Part shown: positions 45,117 through 52,977 of the stretch, in pieces | How positions within the stretch are numbered: the first letter of the stretch is position 1 | How the letters are laid out: every line of letters begins with the position of its first letter | NCBI GenBank assembly: GCA_964527835.1 | Contig: CAZGNV010000006.1 | Location: 35,044-99,043, forward strand | Length of the DNA stretch: 64,000 bases | Origin: JAFDCJ01 sp964527835 | GTDB taxonomy: Bacteria > Desulfobacterota > Desulfobacteria > Desulfobacterales > JAFDCJ01 | Reading direction: 5' to 3' | Program-made: the position numbers and the translations under genes | Notes under the pieces: generated by a model | What the model was told of the DNA's origin: nothing | The model's database searches: none | The model's input: the letters and a program-made list of their open reading frames with translations, nothing else

Positions 45117-45318
45117 GAATTGACCGGCGCATGATATTTTCTTCCAGCCGGCATGAAACCATGCCGCAGCAGCGTGTCCCTTGTTTTGGGACGCGGCCCA
45201 ATCAAGTGCTGACTTGAATCGGTCCCGTGCCATTCATCCCAGACAAGGGACACTGCGGAGACAAGGAGTCGTTGAGTATCATGCCGGTTTCCAGAAAACA
45301 CCATGCCCCGGCCAATTC
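45117..45318. repeat. Second type of long imperfect palindrome (about 202 bp)
   Basis: The left arm begins GAATTGACCGGCGCATGATA and later reads CAGCGTGTCCCTTG. Read on the other strand from the right end, the sequence begins GAATTGGCCGGGGCATGGTG and later GCAGTGTCCCTTG, so the arms pair over about 70-90 bases with several mismatches. The apex is a perfect small hairpin, CAAGTGCTGACTTG (45203-45216). It shares no words with the 39210 element, so it is a separate family. It may be a remnant of a miniature transposable element. Confidence 0.75.
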
Positions 45319-45336
45319 ACATCCGTTTTTATGGGG

Positions 45337-45370
45337 CCTAAGCGAGAAAATATGACTTTTTACGACTTCA
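45337..45370. repeat. Half-copy of dispersed palindromic element
   Basis: AAGCGAGAAAATATGACTTT and the following TTACGAC are the reverse complement of the end sequence found at 31029 (GTCGTAAAAAGTCGATTTTC then TCGCTT), with a 2-bp difference. Only one arm is present. It ends about 24 bp before the sucB start. Confidence 0.6.
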
Positions 45371-45393
45371 TCAAACTTGGGTAAGGAGCAATT

Positions 45394-46719
45394 ATGCTAA
45401 TCGAAATAACCGTTCCCGGTGTAGGCGAATCGGTTTCCGAAGCGCTGCTGACGCAGTGGTTTAAAAATGACGGTGACCTGGTAAAAAAAGACGAGCCGCT
45501 TTTCGTCATTGAAACCGACAAGGTCACCCTGGAGGTGGTGGCCGCAGCCGACGGCCGCCTGTCGATCAGCGTGCCGGAAGGGGAGACGGTGGCCATCGGC
45601 TCGGTGGTGGGCACCATTGATACGGCGGTGGCAGTCGAGGCGGCGGCCTCCGCTGCCGAAGTGGCAGCACCCCAAAAGGCCGCAGCCGCAGCCGCAGCCC
45701 CGCTCCCCGCTGCCGTCGGCGACGGCGAAAAACCGGTTGCCCCACCGGTCCCAACCCCGCCGCCGGAATCCCCCGCCGCACCTCCCGGACCCGCAGCCCC
45801 GGTTCCGGCTGCTCCCGGCGACACCTTTGCCCCCTCCGTGCGGCGGCTGCTTGCGGCACACGGGCTGAACCCGACCCGGATAACGGGCACCGGCCCCGCA
45901 GGACGGCTGACCAAAGGCGATGTCCTGCTGTATCTGGAAAGCCGGGCAGTGCCGGAAGCCGCAACCCCTGGCGGCAAAGGCCCGGCGGCTTTGCCACCTG
46001 AATTGGCTGCGCCGGCCCAAGAGAAGGTCACCCGCCGGCCCATGAGCCCGATCCGCCGGCGCATCGCCGCCCGCCTGTTGGAAGCCAAACAGAACACCGC
46101 CATGCTGACCACTTTTAACGAGATTGACATGCAGCCGGTCATGGAATTGCGCAACCGCTACAAGGAGGTTTTTAAGCACAAACACGGCGTGTCCCTGGGA
46201 TTTATGTCGTTTTTCATCAAGGCCAGCGTTGAGGCCCTCAGGGAATTTCCCCTGGTCAATGCCTACCTGGAAGGAAAGGACATCATCGAGCACCACTATT
46301 ATCACATCGGCATTGCGGTGGGGTCCCGACGGGGCCTGGTGGTGCCGGTCATCCGCCATGCCGACCGGCTGAGTTTTGCCGGACTGGAACAAAGCATCGT
46401 CGACTATGTGGCAAAAATCAATGCCAACCGCCTGGAGCTGTCGGACCTGGAAGGCGGCACCTTTACCATCAGCAACGGCGGCGTTTACGGATCGCTTTTG
46501 AGCACGCCCATTTTAAACATGCCCCAGAGCGCGATTCTGGGGATGCATAAAATTGAAAAACGGCCGGTGGTCATTGACGATGCCGTGGTCATCCGCCCCA
46601 TGATGTACGTGGCGCTGAGTTACGATCACCGGATCGTGGACGGGCGCGAGGCTGTAAGCTTTCTCAAGCGCATCAAGCAGTGCGTGGAAGATCCGCAACG
46701 AATCATGATGGAGATATAA
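45394..46719 (+). CDS. sucB: Dihydrolipoamide succinyltransferase (2-oxoglutarate dehydrogenase E2)
   Basis: A 441-residue E2. The lipoyl domain (residues 1-76) has the lipoylated Lys in FVIETDKVTLEV. An Ala/Pro-rich flexible linker (about 78-145) is followed by a peripheral-subunit-binding domain (TFAPSVRRLLAAHGLNPTRI, then GTGPAGRLTKGDV). The catalytic domain ends with SYDHRIVDGREAVSFL, where His and Asp are catalytic. The EIDM motif (TTFNEIDMQPVMELR) favours succinyl- over acetyltransferase. The ribosome site is TAAGGAGC. It is followed 1 bp later by the lpd gene. Confidence 0.95.
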   Translation: MLIEITVPGVGESVSEALLTQWFKNDGDLVKKDEPLFVIETDKVTLEVVAAADGRLSISVPEGETVAIGSVVGTIDTAVAVEAAASAAEVAAPQKAAAAAAAPLPAAVGDGEKPVAPPVPTPPPESPAAPPGPAAPVPAAPGDTFAPSVRRLLAAHGLNPTRITGTGPAGRLTKGDVLLYLESRAVPEAATPGGKGPAALPPELAAPAQEKVTRRPMSPIRRRIAARLLEAKQNTAMLTTFNEIDMQPVMELRNRYKEVFKHKHGVSLGFMSFFIKASVEALREFPLVNAYLEGKDIIEHHYYHIGIAVGSRRGLVVPVIRHADRLSFAGLEQSIVDYVAKINANRLELSDLEGGTFTISNGGVYGSLLSTPILNMPQSAILGMHKIEKRPVVIDDAVVIRPMMYVALSYDHRIVDGREAVSFLKRIKQCVEDPQRIMMEI

Positions 46720-46720
46720 A

Positions 46721-48130
46721 ATGGCTGAAAATACAGACTATGATGTCGTCATCGTCGGCAGCGGCCCCGGCGGGTACGTGGCGGCGGTGCACGCCGCCCG
46801 GCTGGGCATGCGCACCGCCTGTGTTGAAAAAGAAGAGCGTCTGGGCGGGGTGTGTCTGAACAGGGGCTGCATTCCCAGCAAGGCCCTGCTGGACTCCAGT
46901 TATTATTATCACCTGGCAAAACAACAGCTGGCCGGGCATGGCATCAGGACCGGGCGGATCACCCTGGACCTGCCGGCCATGATGGCGCGCAAGGACCAGG
47001 TGGTGGCGGAGCTGACCGACAACGTCCGCAAACTGCTCGAAGCCCATAAAATTGAAATCATCCGGGGCAGCGCCACCCTGGCCGGACCGGACCGGGTGGA
47101 GGTCGCAGACTTGTCCGGTGCCTCCAAAAAGCCGCGGCGCCGGACGCTTAAGGCCGGCGCTGTCATTCTGGCCACCGGCAGCGAGCCGGTGGCGGTGCCC
47201 GGGCTCGACTTTGACGGGCAGCATATTGTCACCGCCACCGAAGCCTTGCAGTTCGCTGCGGTTCCCAAACACCTGGGCATTGTGGGCGGCGGCTACATCG
47301 GCCTGGAACTGGGCTCGGTGTGGCTGCGCCTGGGGGCAAAAGTGACGGTCGTTGAGATGCTGCCGACCATCGCCGCCGGCCTGGATGGACAGGTGGGGCG
47401 CAAACTGCAGCGGGTGCTCAAACGCCAGGGCATCACCTTTCAATTGCAGACCCGGGCGGTGGCCGTCAAAATTGCCGGCAAATCCGTGCAGGTGGAGCTG
47501 GAAACCAGAAAAGGCGCTGAAACCCTGACCTGTGACCGGCTGCTGGTCAGTGTCGGCCGACGTCCCTTGACCCGCGGCCTGGGCCTGGAGGCTGTGGGGA
47601 TTGAAACCGACCCGGCCAGCGGACACATCCGGGTCGATGCCGCCTACCGCACCAACATTGCCACGGTTTATGCCATTGGGGACCTGGTGGCCGGCCCGAT
47701 GCTGGCCCACAAGGCCTCGGCGGAAGGCATTGCCGCCGTAGAGTGCCTGGCCGGAAAAGCCGGCGAGGTCAACTACGACGCCCTGCCGTCGGTTATCTAC
47801 ACCCATCCGGAAGTCGCCAGCGTGGGCCTGACCGAAGAGCAGGCGAAACAACGCCAAATTGCATACCGCACCGGGACCTACCCTTTCATCGGGGTGGGGC
47901 GTGCCCGCTGCCTGGGAGAAACCGAGGGCCTGGTCAAAATTGTAGCGCACGAAAAAACCGATCGCATCCTGGGGGTGCACATCATCGGTGCGCGGGCCTC
48001 GGAGATGATCGCCGAGTGCGTGCTGGCCCTGGAGTTTGGCGCCAGCGCCGAAGATCTGGCCCGCAGTGTCCATGGGCATCCGACATTTGCCGAGGCTTTG
48101 CAGGAGGCGGCCTGGGCGGTAAAAAAATGA
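46721..48130 (+). CDS. lpdA: Dihydrolipoyl dehydrogenase (E3)
   Basis: A 469-residue FAD disulfide reductase that reoxidises lipoamide with NAD. VVIVGSGPGGYVAAVHAARLG is the FAD motif, and GGVCLNRGCIPSKALLDSS contains the redox Cys pair. GIVGGGYIGLELGSVWLRLGAKVTVVE is the NAD motif, YAIGDLVAGPMLAHKASAEG the second FAD contact, and HGHPTFAEALQEAAW carries the catalytic His-Glu pair. It completes the 2-oxoglutarate dehydrogenase complex with sucA and sucB. The stop overlaps the start of the AAA-SPOR gene (ATGA). Confidence 0.96.
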   Translation: MAENTDYDVVIVGSGPGGYVAAVHAARLGMRTACVEKEERLGGVCLNRGCIPSKALLDSSYYYHLAKQQLAGHGIRTGRITLDLPAMMARKDQVVAELTDNVRKLLEAHKIEIIRGSATLAGPDRVEVADLSGASKKPRRRTLKAGAVILATGSEPVAVPGLDFDGQHIVTATEALQFAAVPKHLGIVGGGYIGLELGSVWLRLGAKVTVVEMLPTIAAGLDGQVGRKLQRVLKRQGITFQLQTRAVAVKIAGKSVQVELETRKGAETLTCDRLLVSVGRRPLTRGLGLEAVGIETDPASGHIRVDAAYRTNIATVYAIGDLVAGPMLAHKASAEGIAAVECLAGKAGEVNYDALPSVIYTHPEVASVGLTEEQAKQRQIAYRTGTYPFIGVGRARCLGETEGLVKIVAHEKTDRILGVHIIGARASEMIAECVLALEFGASAEDLARSVHGHPTFAEALQEAAWAVKK

Positions 48131-49644
48131 CACCTGAAAAACAAAACGGGGGGCTTGCGGGGGTGCCCGCAGAGCCTTTTTCAGCCCGGCCGGATCCCCG
48201 CTTTTACTTTGCTTGCGACGCCTTTGAAAAGCGCCTGGCAATGCTGGCCAGCCTGGTTAAGGGAGCCGATGTCATCGTGCTGGTCATCGGTGAGCCGGGC
48301 AGCGGAAAAACAACCCTGCTCAACCGCTACCTGCAGCAAACCGCCGCTGTCTGGAAAGCGTGCCGTATCCGCTACCATCCGGCGGCCGCCGGCCGCCGGC
48401 AACCGGCAAAAGATCGTGGGTTTGGCGCCTATATTTTGCAGGACGCTGCGGATCCGGTGATCATTGTCGACGATGCCCATCGCCTGGATCGTTCGCGGCT
48501 GCGCTTTTTGCTCAAAGAGGCCCTGGTGCCCGGCGGTTCGCAGAAGATCAAGCGCCTGGTTTTATTCGGACCGCCCGAGCTGGCCATGGCTGTCAATGCG
48601 GTCAGCGAATCGTTTGCCGCGGACAGCGCCGTCAATAAAATTTATCTGCCCGCTTTGAGCCGGGAAGAAACCGCCGCGTACCTTCAGCACCGCCTGGCAG
48701 TTGCCGGCTGGTCCGGCCGCCATCCGTTCAGCGCAGCGGTGGTCAAAAAAATTCACCTGGCCACCGGGGGGATACCGGGAGCCGTCAATGAGGCGGCCCG
48801 CAAACTGCTGGTCAATGCGGTTGCCGGCCGCACAACAACCAAGGGGTTTTTTCAAATGCTGAAAAACATTTCTGTAAAAAAGCTTACCTTGTCGGCTGCC
48901 GGCATCCTGGCTGTTTTGCTGGCGGCGCTGTGGCTCTATCCCGACGGCAGCAAACCGAAATCAAAGCCAGCCGCCGAAAAAAGGACGGCGCGGGTGTTTC
49001 GGGCCAAAATCAAGCCCGGACAAGTCATGGCACAGCGCACCGTGCGGGTTAAAAGCCCGGCTCCGCTAACCGGGACAGACGGCGAGCGTGCCCCGGAGGC
49101 GAGCGGGCAGGGCGTGGCGCCCCAACCACCACCGACCCCGAAAAGAGTAGCGCCCTCATCGCCGCCAACCCCGAAAAGGGTGTCGCCCCCACCAGCGCCG
49201 ATCCCGAAAAGAGCGGCGGCACCATCGGTGGCCCCCCGGCCCCCGGAAACCAAACCGCCGGCTGCCGCTGCGCACCCGCAACCGGCCGCAGGGCCTTCTG
49301 CTGGGCCGGTGTCGCGAGCGGCGGCATTCATCACGCCTGGCGGGTTGCAGCGCGAAAAATGGCTTTTATCCCAAAACCCCGCCCACTACACCATTCAGAT
49401 CCTGGGGACCCGCAGTGAAAAATCAATGCTGGAGTTTATCAGGAAAAATCAATTGGAGAGGCAAACAGAACTGGCCTTTTACAAAGGCAGCTTTAAGGGC
49501 AAGGTCTGGTATCGGTTGTTGTACGGCGTTTTTGCCACCCAACGGGAGGCCCGGTTGACCGCCCGCACGCTGCCGGCGCAGATCCAGCGGACATCGCCCT
49601 GGGTGCGCCGCCTGTCGTCAGTGCAGCGCGACATCCGCCGTTAA
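48127..49644 (+). CDS. ExeA/DamX-like AAA ATPase with SPOR domain
   Basis: A 505-residue protein. Residues 20-240 form an ExeA-type AAA domain: RFYFACDAFEKRLAMLASLV, VIGEPGSGKTTLLNRYL (Walker A about 54-61) and PVIIVDDAHRLD (Walker B about 113-118). A single membrane helix follows (LTLSAAGILAVLLAALWLYP, about 257-276). A long Pro/Ala-rich periplasmic linker contains repeats of PPTPKRVAP type. The C-terminus is a SPOR domain (HYTIQILGTRSEKSMLEFIRKN to LTARTLPAQIQ), which binds denuded peptidoglycan at division sites. The pattern resembles DamX or GspA/ExeA-like proteins. It overlaps lpd by 4 bp, and its TAA lies in TTAA shared with cydX. Confidence 0.88.
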   Translation: MTPEKQNGGLAGVPAEPFSARPDPRFYFACDAFEKRLAMLASLVKGADVIVLVIGEPGSGKTTLLNRYLQQTAAVWKACRIRYHPAAAGRRQPAKDRGFGAYILQDAADPVIIVDDAHRLDRSRLRFLLKEALVPGGSQKIKRLVLFGPPELAMAVNAVSESFAADSAVNKIYLPALSREETAAYLQHRLAVAGWSGRHPFSAAVVKKIHLATGGIPGAVNEAARKLLVNAVAGRTTTKGFFQMLKNISVKKLTLSAAGILAVLLAALWLYPDGSKPKSKPAAEKRTARVFRAKIKPGQVMAQRTVRVKSPAPLTGTDGERAPEASGQGVAPQPPPTPKRVAPSSPPTPKRVSPPPAPIPKRAAAPSVAPRPPETKPPAAAAHPQPAAGPSAGPVSRAAAFITPGGLQREKWLLSQNPAHYTIQILGTRSEKSMLEFIRKNQLERQTELAFYKGSFKGKVWYRLLYGVFATQREARLTARTLPAQIQRTSPWVRRLSSVQRDIRR

Positions 49645-49751
49645 ACGTCTTTTTCCGTACCCAGCATTTCTTCGGTTTCCATCCACATCACGTTGATGAT
49701 GCCGAACGCGCATGCCAGCAGCACGCCTAAAATCCATGCAAAATACCACAT
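49641..49751 (-). CDS. cydX: Cytochrome bd oxidase small subunit
   Basis: A 36-residue single-helix protein beginning MWYFAWILGVLLACAFGIIN, the CydX signature, with a charged tail (ETEEMLGTEKDV). CydX stabilises the haems of cytochrome bd. A ribosome site AAGGA lies 8 bp before ATG 49751. A longer frame reaching 49916 runs through repeat DNA and has no ribosome site. It is on the cydB strand but separated from cydB by 266 bp holding a palindrome. Its stop TAA overlaps that of the SPOR gene. Confidence 0.92.
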   Translation of the reverse strand: MWYFAWILGVLLACAFGIINVMWMETEEMLGTEKDV

Positions 49752-49828
49752 TGTCAGGTCCTTATAATGTAACTTCTCAACAAGTTGCGGTTTGCGCGCA
49801 TAATATGCATTTTGATCTCGCGCCTGGT

Positions 49829-49946
49829 GTCCATTTGGGGCGCCAGCGGCCCGGTGGGCTAAATTGCAAGAACTCGGCGCAAGCGCCTCAAACAGCTTGC
49901 AATTTTTAACGCCCACCGATCCGCCAGCTTATTTCTCCAAATGGAC
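49829..49946. repeat. Palindromic repeat, copy between cydX and cydB
   Basis: Terminal inverted words GTCCATTTGG and CCAAATGGAC bound a palindrome of 118 bp. The centre, on the minus strand, reads GCAAGCTGTTTGAGGCGCTT followed by GCGCCGAGTTCTTGCAA, which matches the cores at 39291-39325 and 63884-63920. The outer arms differ from those copies, so the family has a conserved core and variable ends. Confidence 0.8.
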
Positions 49947-50017
49947 AATGACGCTCAACCAAAATACCTATTGCGCTGTATCGGATGCAAATTTTCCTGG
50001 CCTTCAAGCCCAAATTA

Positions 50018-51160
50018 TTAATACGCCGTATGCGTTTCTTCCCTTATTTTTTCTTCGGTTATCTTCCCGCGCAAAACCCGGTACACCCAGCTGGTATAAA
50101 GTACCACAATAGGCAGAAAAACCACCACGGCAATGAACATTACGTTGAGGGTGTAATGGCTGGATGTGCAGTCAAATACGGTCAGGCTGGCATTGGGCAC
50201 TGTGCTGGAAGGAATCACAAACGGAAACATGGCAAAGCCGGCAGTCAAAATCACGCCGGTCAGCGATGCTCCGCTGCAGATAAAAGCCAGCCCGGCCCGG
50301 TTGACAGCCGAGAGCACCAGGGCGAAAATGGCGCCGGCAAAGGCCAGCACCGGTGCGATGGACATCCAGGGATAAACGGAAAAGTTGTGCATCCAGGAGC
50401 CGGGTGTTCGTGCCACTGTTTTTGCCAGCGGGCTGAAAGAGGTGCCGGTATCCGGGCTGGACACAATCCGGTAGCCTTCGATGCCGTAAGCCTGCCACAG
50501 GCCGGCAATGGCGAAGGTCAGCAGGAAGATAACGGCAAAAATACGCACCGCCTTTTTCGCCCTGGCCTGGATATCATCGGTGGTGCGCAGCTGCAGGTAA
50601 ACCCCGCCGTGCATCACCAGCATGGCAAGGCTGATGATGCCGGCCAGCAGGGCAAAGGGGTTTAAAAGCCCCCAGAAGCTGCCGCTGTAAAAGGGGCGCA
50701 AAAATTCATCGTAGTGAAAGGGGACGCCCTGCAGCAGATTGCCGAAGGCCACGCCGAACACCACCGCCGGCACCGTGCCGCCGACAAAAAGGCCCCAGTC
50801 CCAGAAGGCACGCCAGCGGGGATCGGCGATTTTGCTGCGGTACTCGAACCCGATGGGCCGGAAGAAAAGAGCGAAGAGCACCAGCAGCATGGCCCAGTAA
50901 AATCCCGAAAAGGCCACCGCATAGGCCAGGGGCCAGGCGGCGAACAGGGCGCCGCCGGCGGTGATGAACCACACCTGGTTGCCCTCCCAGGTGGGCCCGA
51001 TGGAATTGATGACGACCCGACGCTGGTCGTCGTTTTGGGCCACAAAGGGCAGCAGGGTTCCCACTCCGAGGTCAAAGCCGTCGGTGAGGGCAAAACCGAT
51101 GAGCAAAACGCCGACGAAAAGCCACCAGATGATCTTGAGGGTCAGATAATCAAATAGCAT
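50018..51160 (-). CDS. cydB: Cytochrome bd ubiquinol oxidase subunit II
   Basis: A 380-residue integral membrane subunit with about nine helices. MLFDYLTLKIIWWLFVGVLLIGFALTDGFDLGVG (residues 1-34) is the CydB N-terminus, and PTWEGNQVWFITAGGALFAAWPLAYA is a strong signature, followed by FRPIGFEYRSK. With CydA and CydX it forms the oxygen-reducing quinol oxidase. ATG 51160 follows CAGGGAG by 8 bp; a longer frame to 51199 is rejected. It is 60 bp downstream of cydA. Confidence 0.97.
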   Translation of the reverse strand: MLFDYLTLKIIWWLFVGVLLIGFALTDGFDLGVGTLLPFVAQNDDQRRVVINSIGPTWEGNQVWFITAGGALFAAWPLAYAVAFSGFYWAMLLVLFALFFRPIGFEYRSKIADPRWRAFWDWGLFVGGTVPAVVFGVAFGNLLQGVPFHYDEFLRPFYSGSFWGLLNPFALLAGIISLAMLVMHGGVYLQLRTTDDIQARAKKAVRIFAVIFLLTFAIAGLWQAYGIEGYRIVSSPDTGTSFSPLAKTVARTPGSWMHNFSVYPWMSIAPVLAFAGAIFALVLSAVNRAGLAFICSGASLTGVILTAGFAMFPFVIPSSTVPNASLTVFDCTSSHYTLNVMFIAVVVFLPIVVLYTSWVYRVLRGKITEEKIREETHTAY

Positions 51161-51220
51161 GGATCGTTCTCCCTGAGTTGGGTAATCATAATCAAGCAAG
51201 CCGGTAAAATTTTACTGTCT

Positions 51221-52789
51221 TCACCCGGAAACCGCCGGGCCGTCTTCGAAGTGATATTTTCCGGTATACAGGCTGCTGGGCCCCAGCCGTACGAATTTGA
51301 TCATCAGATACATTTCGGCAATCAGAAAAATCGTGTACAGGACCCCCATGGCGACCAGGCTGCCCACAACCGTTCCCACCGTCAGGCTCGATGTCGACAG
51401 AAAGGTGGGCAATATTCCACCGATGGTCCATGGCTGCCGTCCATATTCGGCGATAAACCAACCCAGCTCGATGGCGATCCAGGGAGCCGGAAGGCTGAAC
51501 AGCAGCAGTTTCAGCAGCCAGCGCTGCCGGTCAAACGAGCGTTTGGCGCAAAAATAGAAGCTGACGGCAATCAGGGCCAGCATGTAAAAGCCCAGTCCCA
51601 CCATGATGCGAAAGGTCCAGAACAGGGACGCCACATTGGGAATGGTATCCCGGGCGGCCTGTTGAATCTGGCTGTCGGTGGCATTGGTTACCTGGGAAGT
51701 ATAACGTTTGAGCAGCAAGCCATATCCCAGGTTTTGCTGGTTGCGGTCGAACAGCAGCCGGGTTTCGGCCGACTTGTCGCCGCCGCGAATTTTCTGCATG
51801 GCATCGTAAGCGAGCATGCCGCTGCGGATGCGCTCCCGGTTTTCGGCGATCAGATCCTTGACGCCCTTGATCGGAGTGTCGATGGATCGGGTGACAATGA
51901 TTCCGCCCACCCAGGGAATTTTAATTTCAGCCCGGGTCTTCTGGGCGTCCTGGTCGGGAAAGCCGAAGAGGGTAAAATCGCTGGGCGGGGGTTCGGTTTC
52001 CCATTCGGCTTCCATGGCGGCCAGCTTGACCTTCTGGACTTGCCCGACCACATATCCGGTTTCATCCCCCAGCACGATGACCGACAGGATGGAGGCCAGC
52101 CCGAAACCGACGGCCACCGCAAAGGACCGCCGGGCAAATGCCAGGTCCCGACCCTTCAAAAGGTAATACGAGCTGATGGCGAGCACGAAAATGGCGGAGG
52201 CCACGTACCCGGCGCCGACGGTGTGCACGAATTTTACCTGGGCGGTGGGATTGAAGAACAGCTCTGAGAAGCTGACCAGCTCCATGCGCATGGTCTCGAA
52301 GTTGAAAGCCGCTCCCACCGGATGCTGCATCCACGCATTGGCGACCAGGATCCACAGGGCGGAAAGGTTGGTGCCCAGGGCCACCAGAAACGTGACCAGC
52401 AGGTGGGCGCGCTTGCTGAGGCGGTTCCAGCCGAAGAAAAAAAGTCCGACGAATGTGGATTCCAGAAAAAAGGCCATTAAGCCCTCAATGGCCAGGGGAG
52501 CGCCGAAGATGTCTCCCACATAATGGGAATAGTAAGCCCAGTTGGTGCCGAACTGGAACTCCATGGTAATGCCGGTGGTCACGCCCAGAGCGAAGTTGAT
52601 GCCGAACAGTTTCCCCCAGAAACGGGTCATGTCCTTGTATATCTGCTTGCCGGTCATGACATAGACCGATTCCATGATAAACAAAATCCATGACAGGCCC
52701 AGGGTCAGGGGGACGAACAGGAAGTGGTACAGGACCGTGAAGGCAAACTGCCAGCGGGAAAGCTCGACGAGTCCTTCTGTGGGTAGCAT
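51221..52789 (-). CDS. cydA: Cytochrome bd ubiquinol oxidase subunit I
   Basis: A 522-residue haem-bearing subunit with about nine helices. MLPTEGLVELSRWQFAFTVLYHFLFVPLTLGLSW carries the N-terminal His ligand region, and GVTTGITMEFQFGTNWAYYSHYVGDIFGAPLAIEGLMAFFLESTFVGLFFFGW follows. The periplasmic Q-loop (about residues 250-380) is of the long, E. coli type (with SDFTLFGFPDQDAQKTRAEIKIPWVGG). It oxidises menaquinol or ubiquinol and reduces O2 at high affinity. ATG 52789 follows AAGGAG by 8 bp; the longer frame to 52831 is rejected. It diverges from cydDC. Confidence 0.97.
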   Translation of the reverse strand: MLPTEGLVELSRWQFAFTVLYHFLFVPLTLGLSWILFIMESVYVMTGKQIYKDMTRFWGKLFGINFALGVTTGITMEFQFGTNWAYYSHYVGDIFGAPLAIEGLMAFFLESTFVGLFFFGWNRLSKRAHLLVTFLVALGTNLSALWILVANAWMQHPVGAAFNFETMRMELVSFSELFFNPTAQVKFVHTVGAGYVASAIFVLAISSYYLLKGRDLAFARRSFAVAVGFGLASILSVIVLGDETGYVVGQVQKVKLAAMEAEWETEPPPSDFTLFGFPDQDAQKTRAEIKIPWVGGIIVTRSIDTPIKGVKDLIAENRERIRSGMLAYDAMQKIRGGDKSAETRLLFDRNQQNLGYGLLLKRYTSQVTNATDSQIQQAARDTIPNVASLFWTFRIMVGLGFYMLALIAVSFYFCAKRSFDRQRWLLKLLLFSLPAPWIAIELGWFIAEYGRQPWTIGGILPTFLSTSSLTVGTVVGSLVAMGVLYTIFLIAEMYLMIKFVRLGPSSLYTGKYHFEDGPAVSG

Positions 52790-52939
52790 CGGCAGACTCC
52801 TTGTCGTTTGTACCTGAATGGAACGTTCCAAATTTTACGGGTTCATCAGGTATTGAATAATGCCAGCGGGCGGTCTTTGCGCTTGAATATGTCCGCTGTT
52901 TTACGATAAGAAACGGATGTGGCCAATTTGCCAGGACTG

Positions 52940-52966
52940 TTAGTATATTTTGCAGGCAGCTGTCAA
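52940..52966 (-). promoter_or_regulatory. Candidate sigma-70 promoter for cydAB(X)
   Basis: On the minus strand a perfect TTGACA (52966-52961) lies 15 bp from TACTAA (52945-52940), in the 188-bp divergent region between cydA and cydD and about 150 bp upstream of cydA. The spacing is short and the -10 is weak. No regulator site was recognised. Confidence 0.3.
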
Positions 52967-52977
52967 TTAATTTTCCC

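Larger units (their letters stand above)
45026..45393. other. Spacer between sucA and sucB containing two repeat elements
   Basis: 368 bp separate sucA from sucB, although these are usually adjacent. The space holds the 202-bp palindrome (45117-45318) and a half-copy of the other repeat (45337-45370), followed by the sucB ribosome site GGTAAGGAGC. No gene is supported. Confidence 0.5.

Noticed and set aside
49752..49916. N-terminal extension of the cydX frame
   Set aside because: It lies in the palindromic repeat; the CydX signature starts at 49751 with its own ribosome site.
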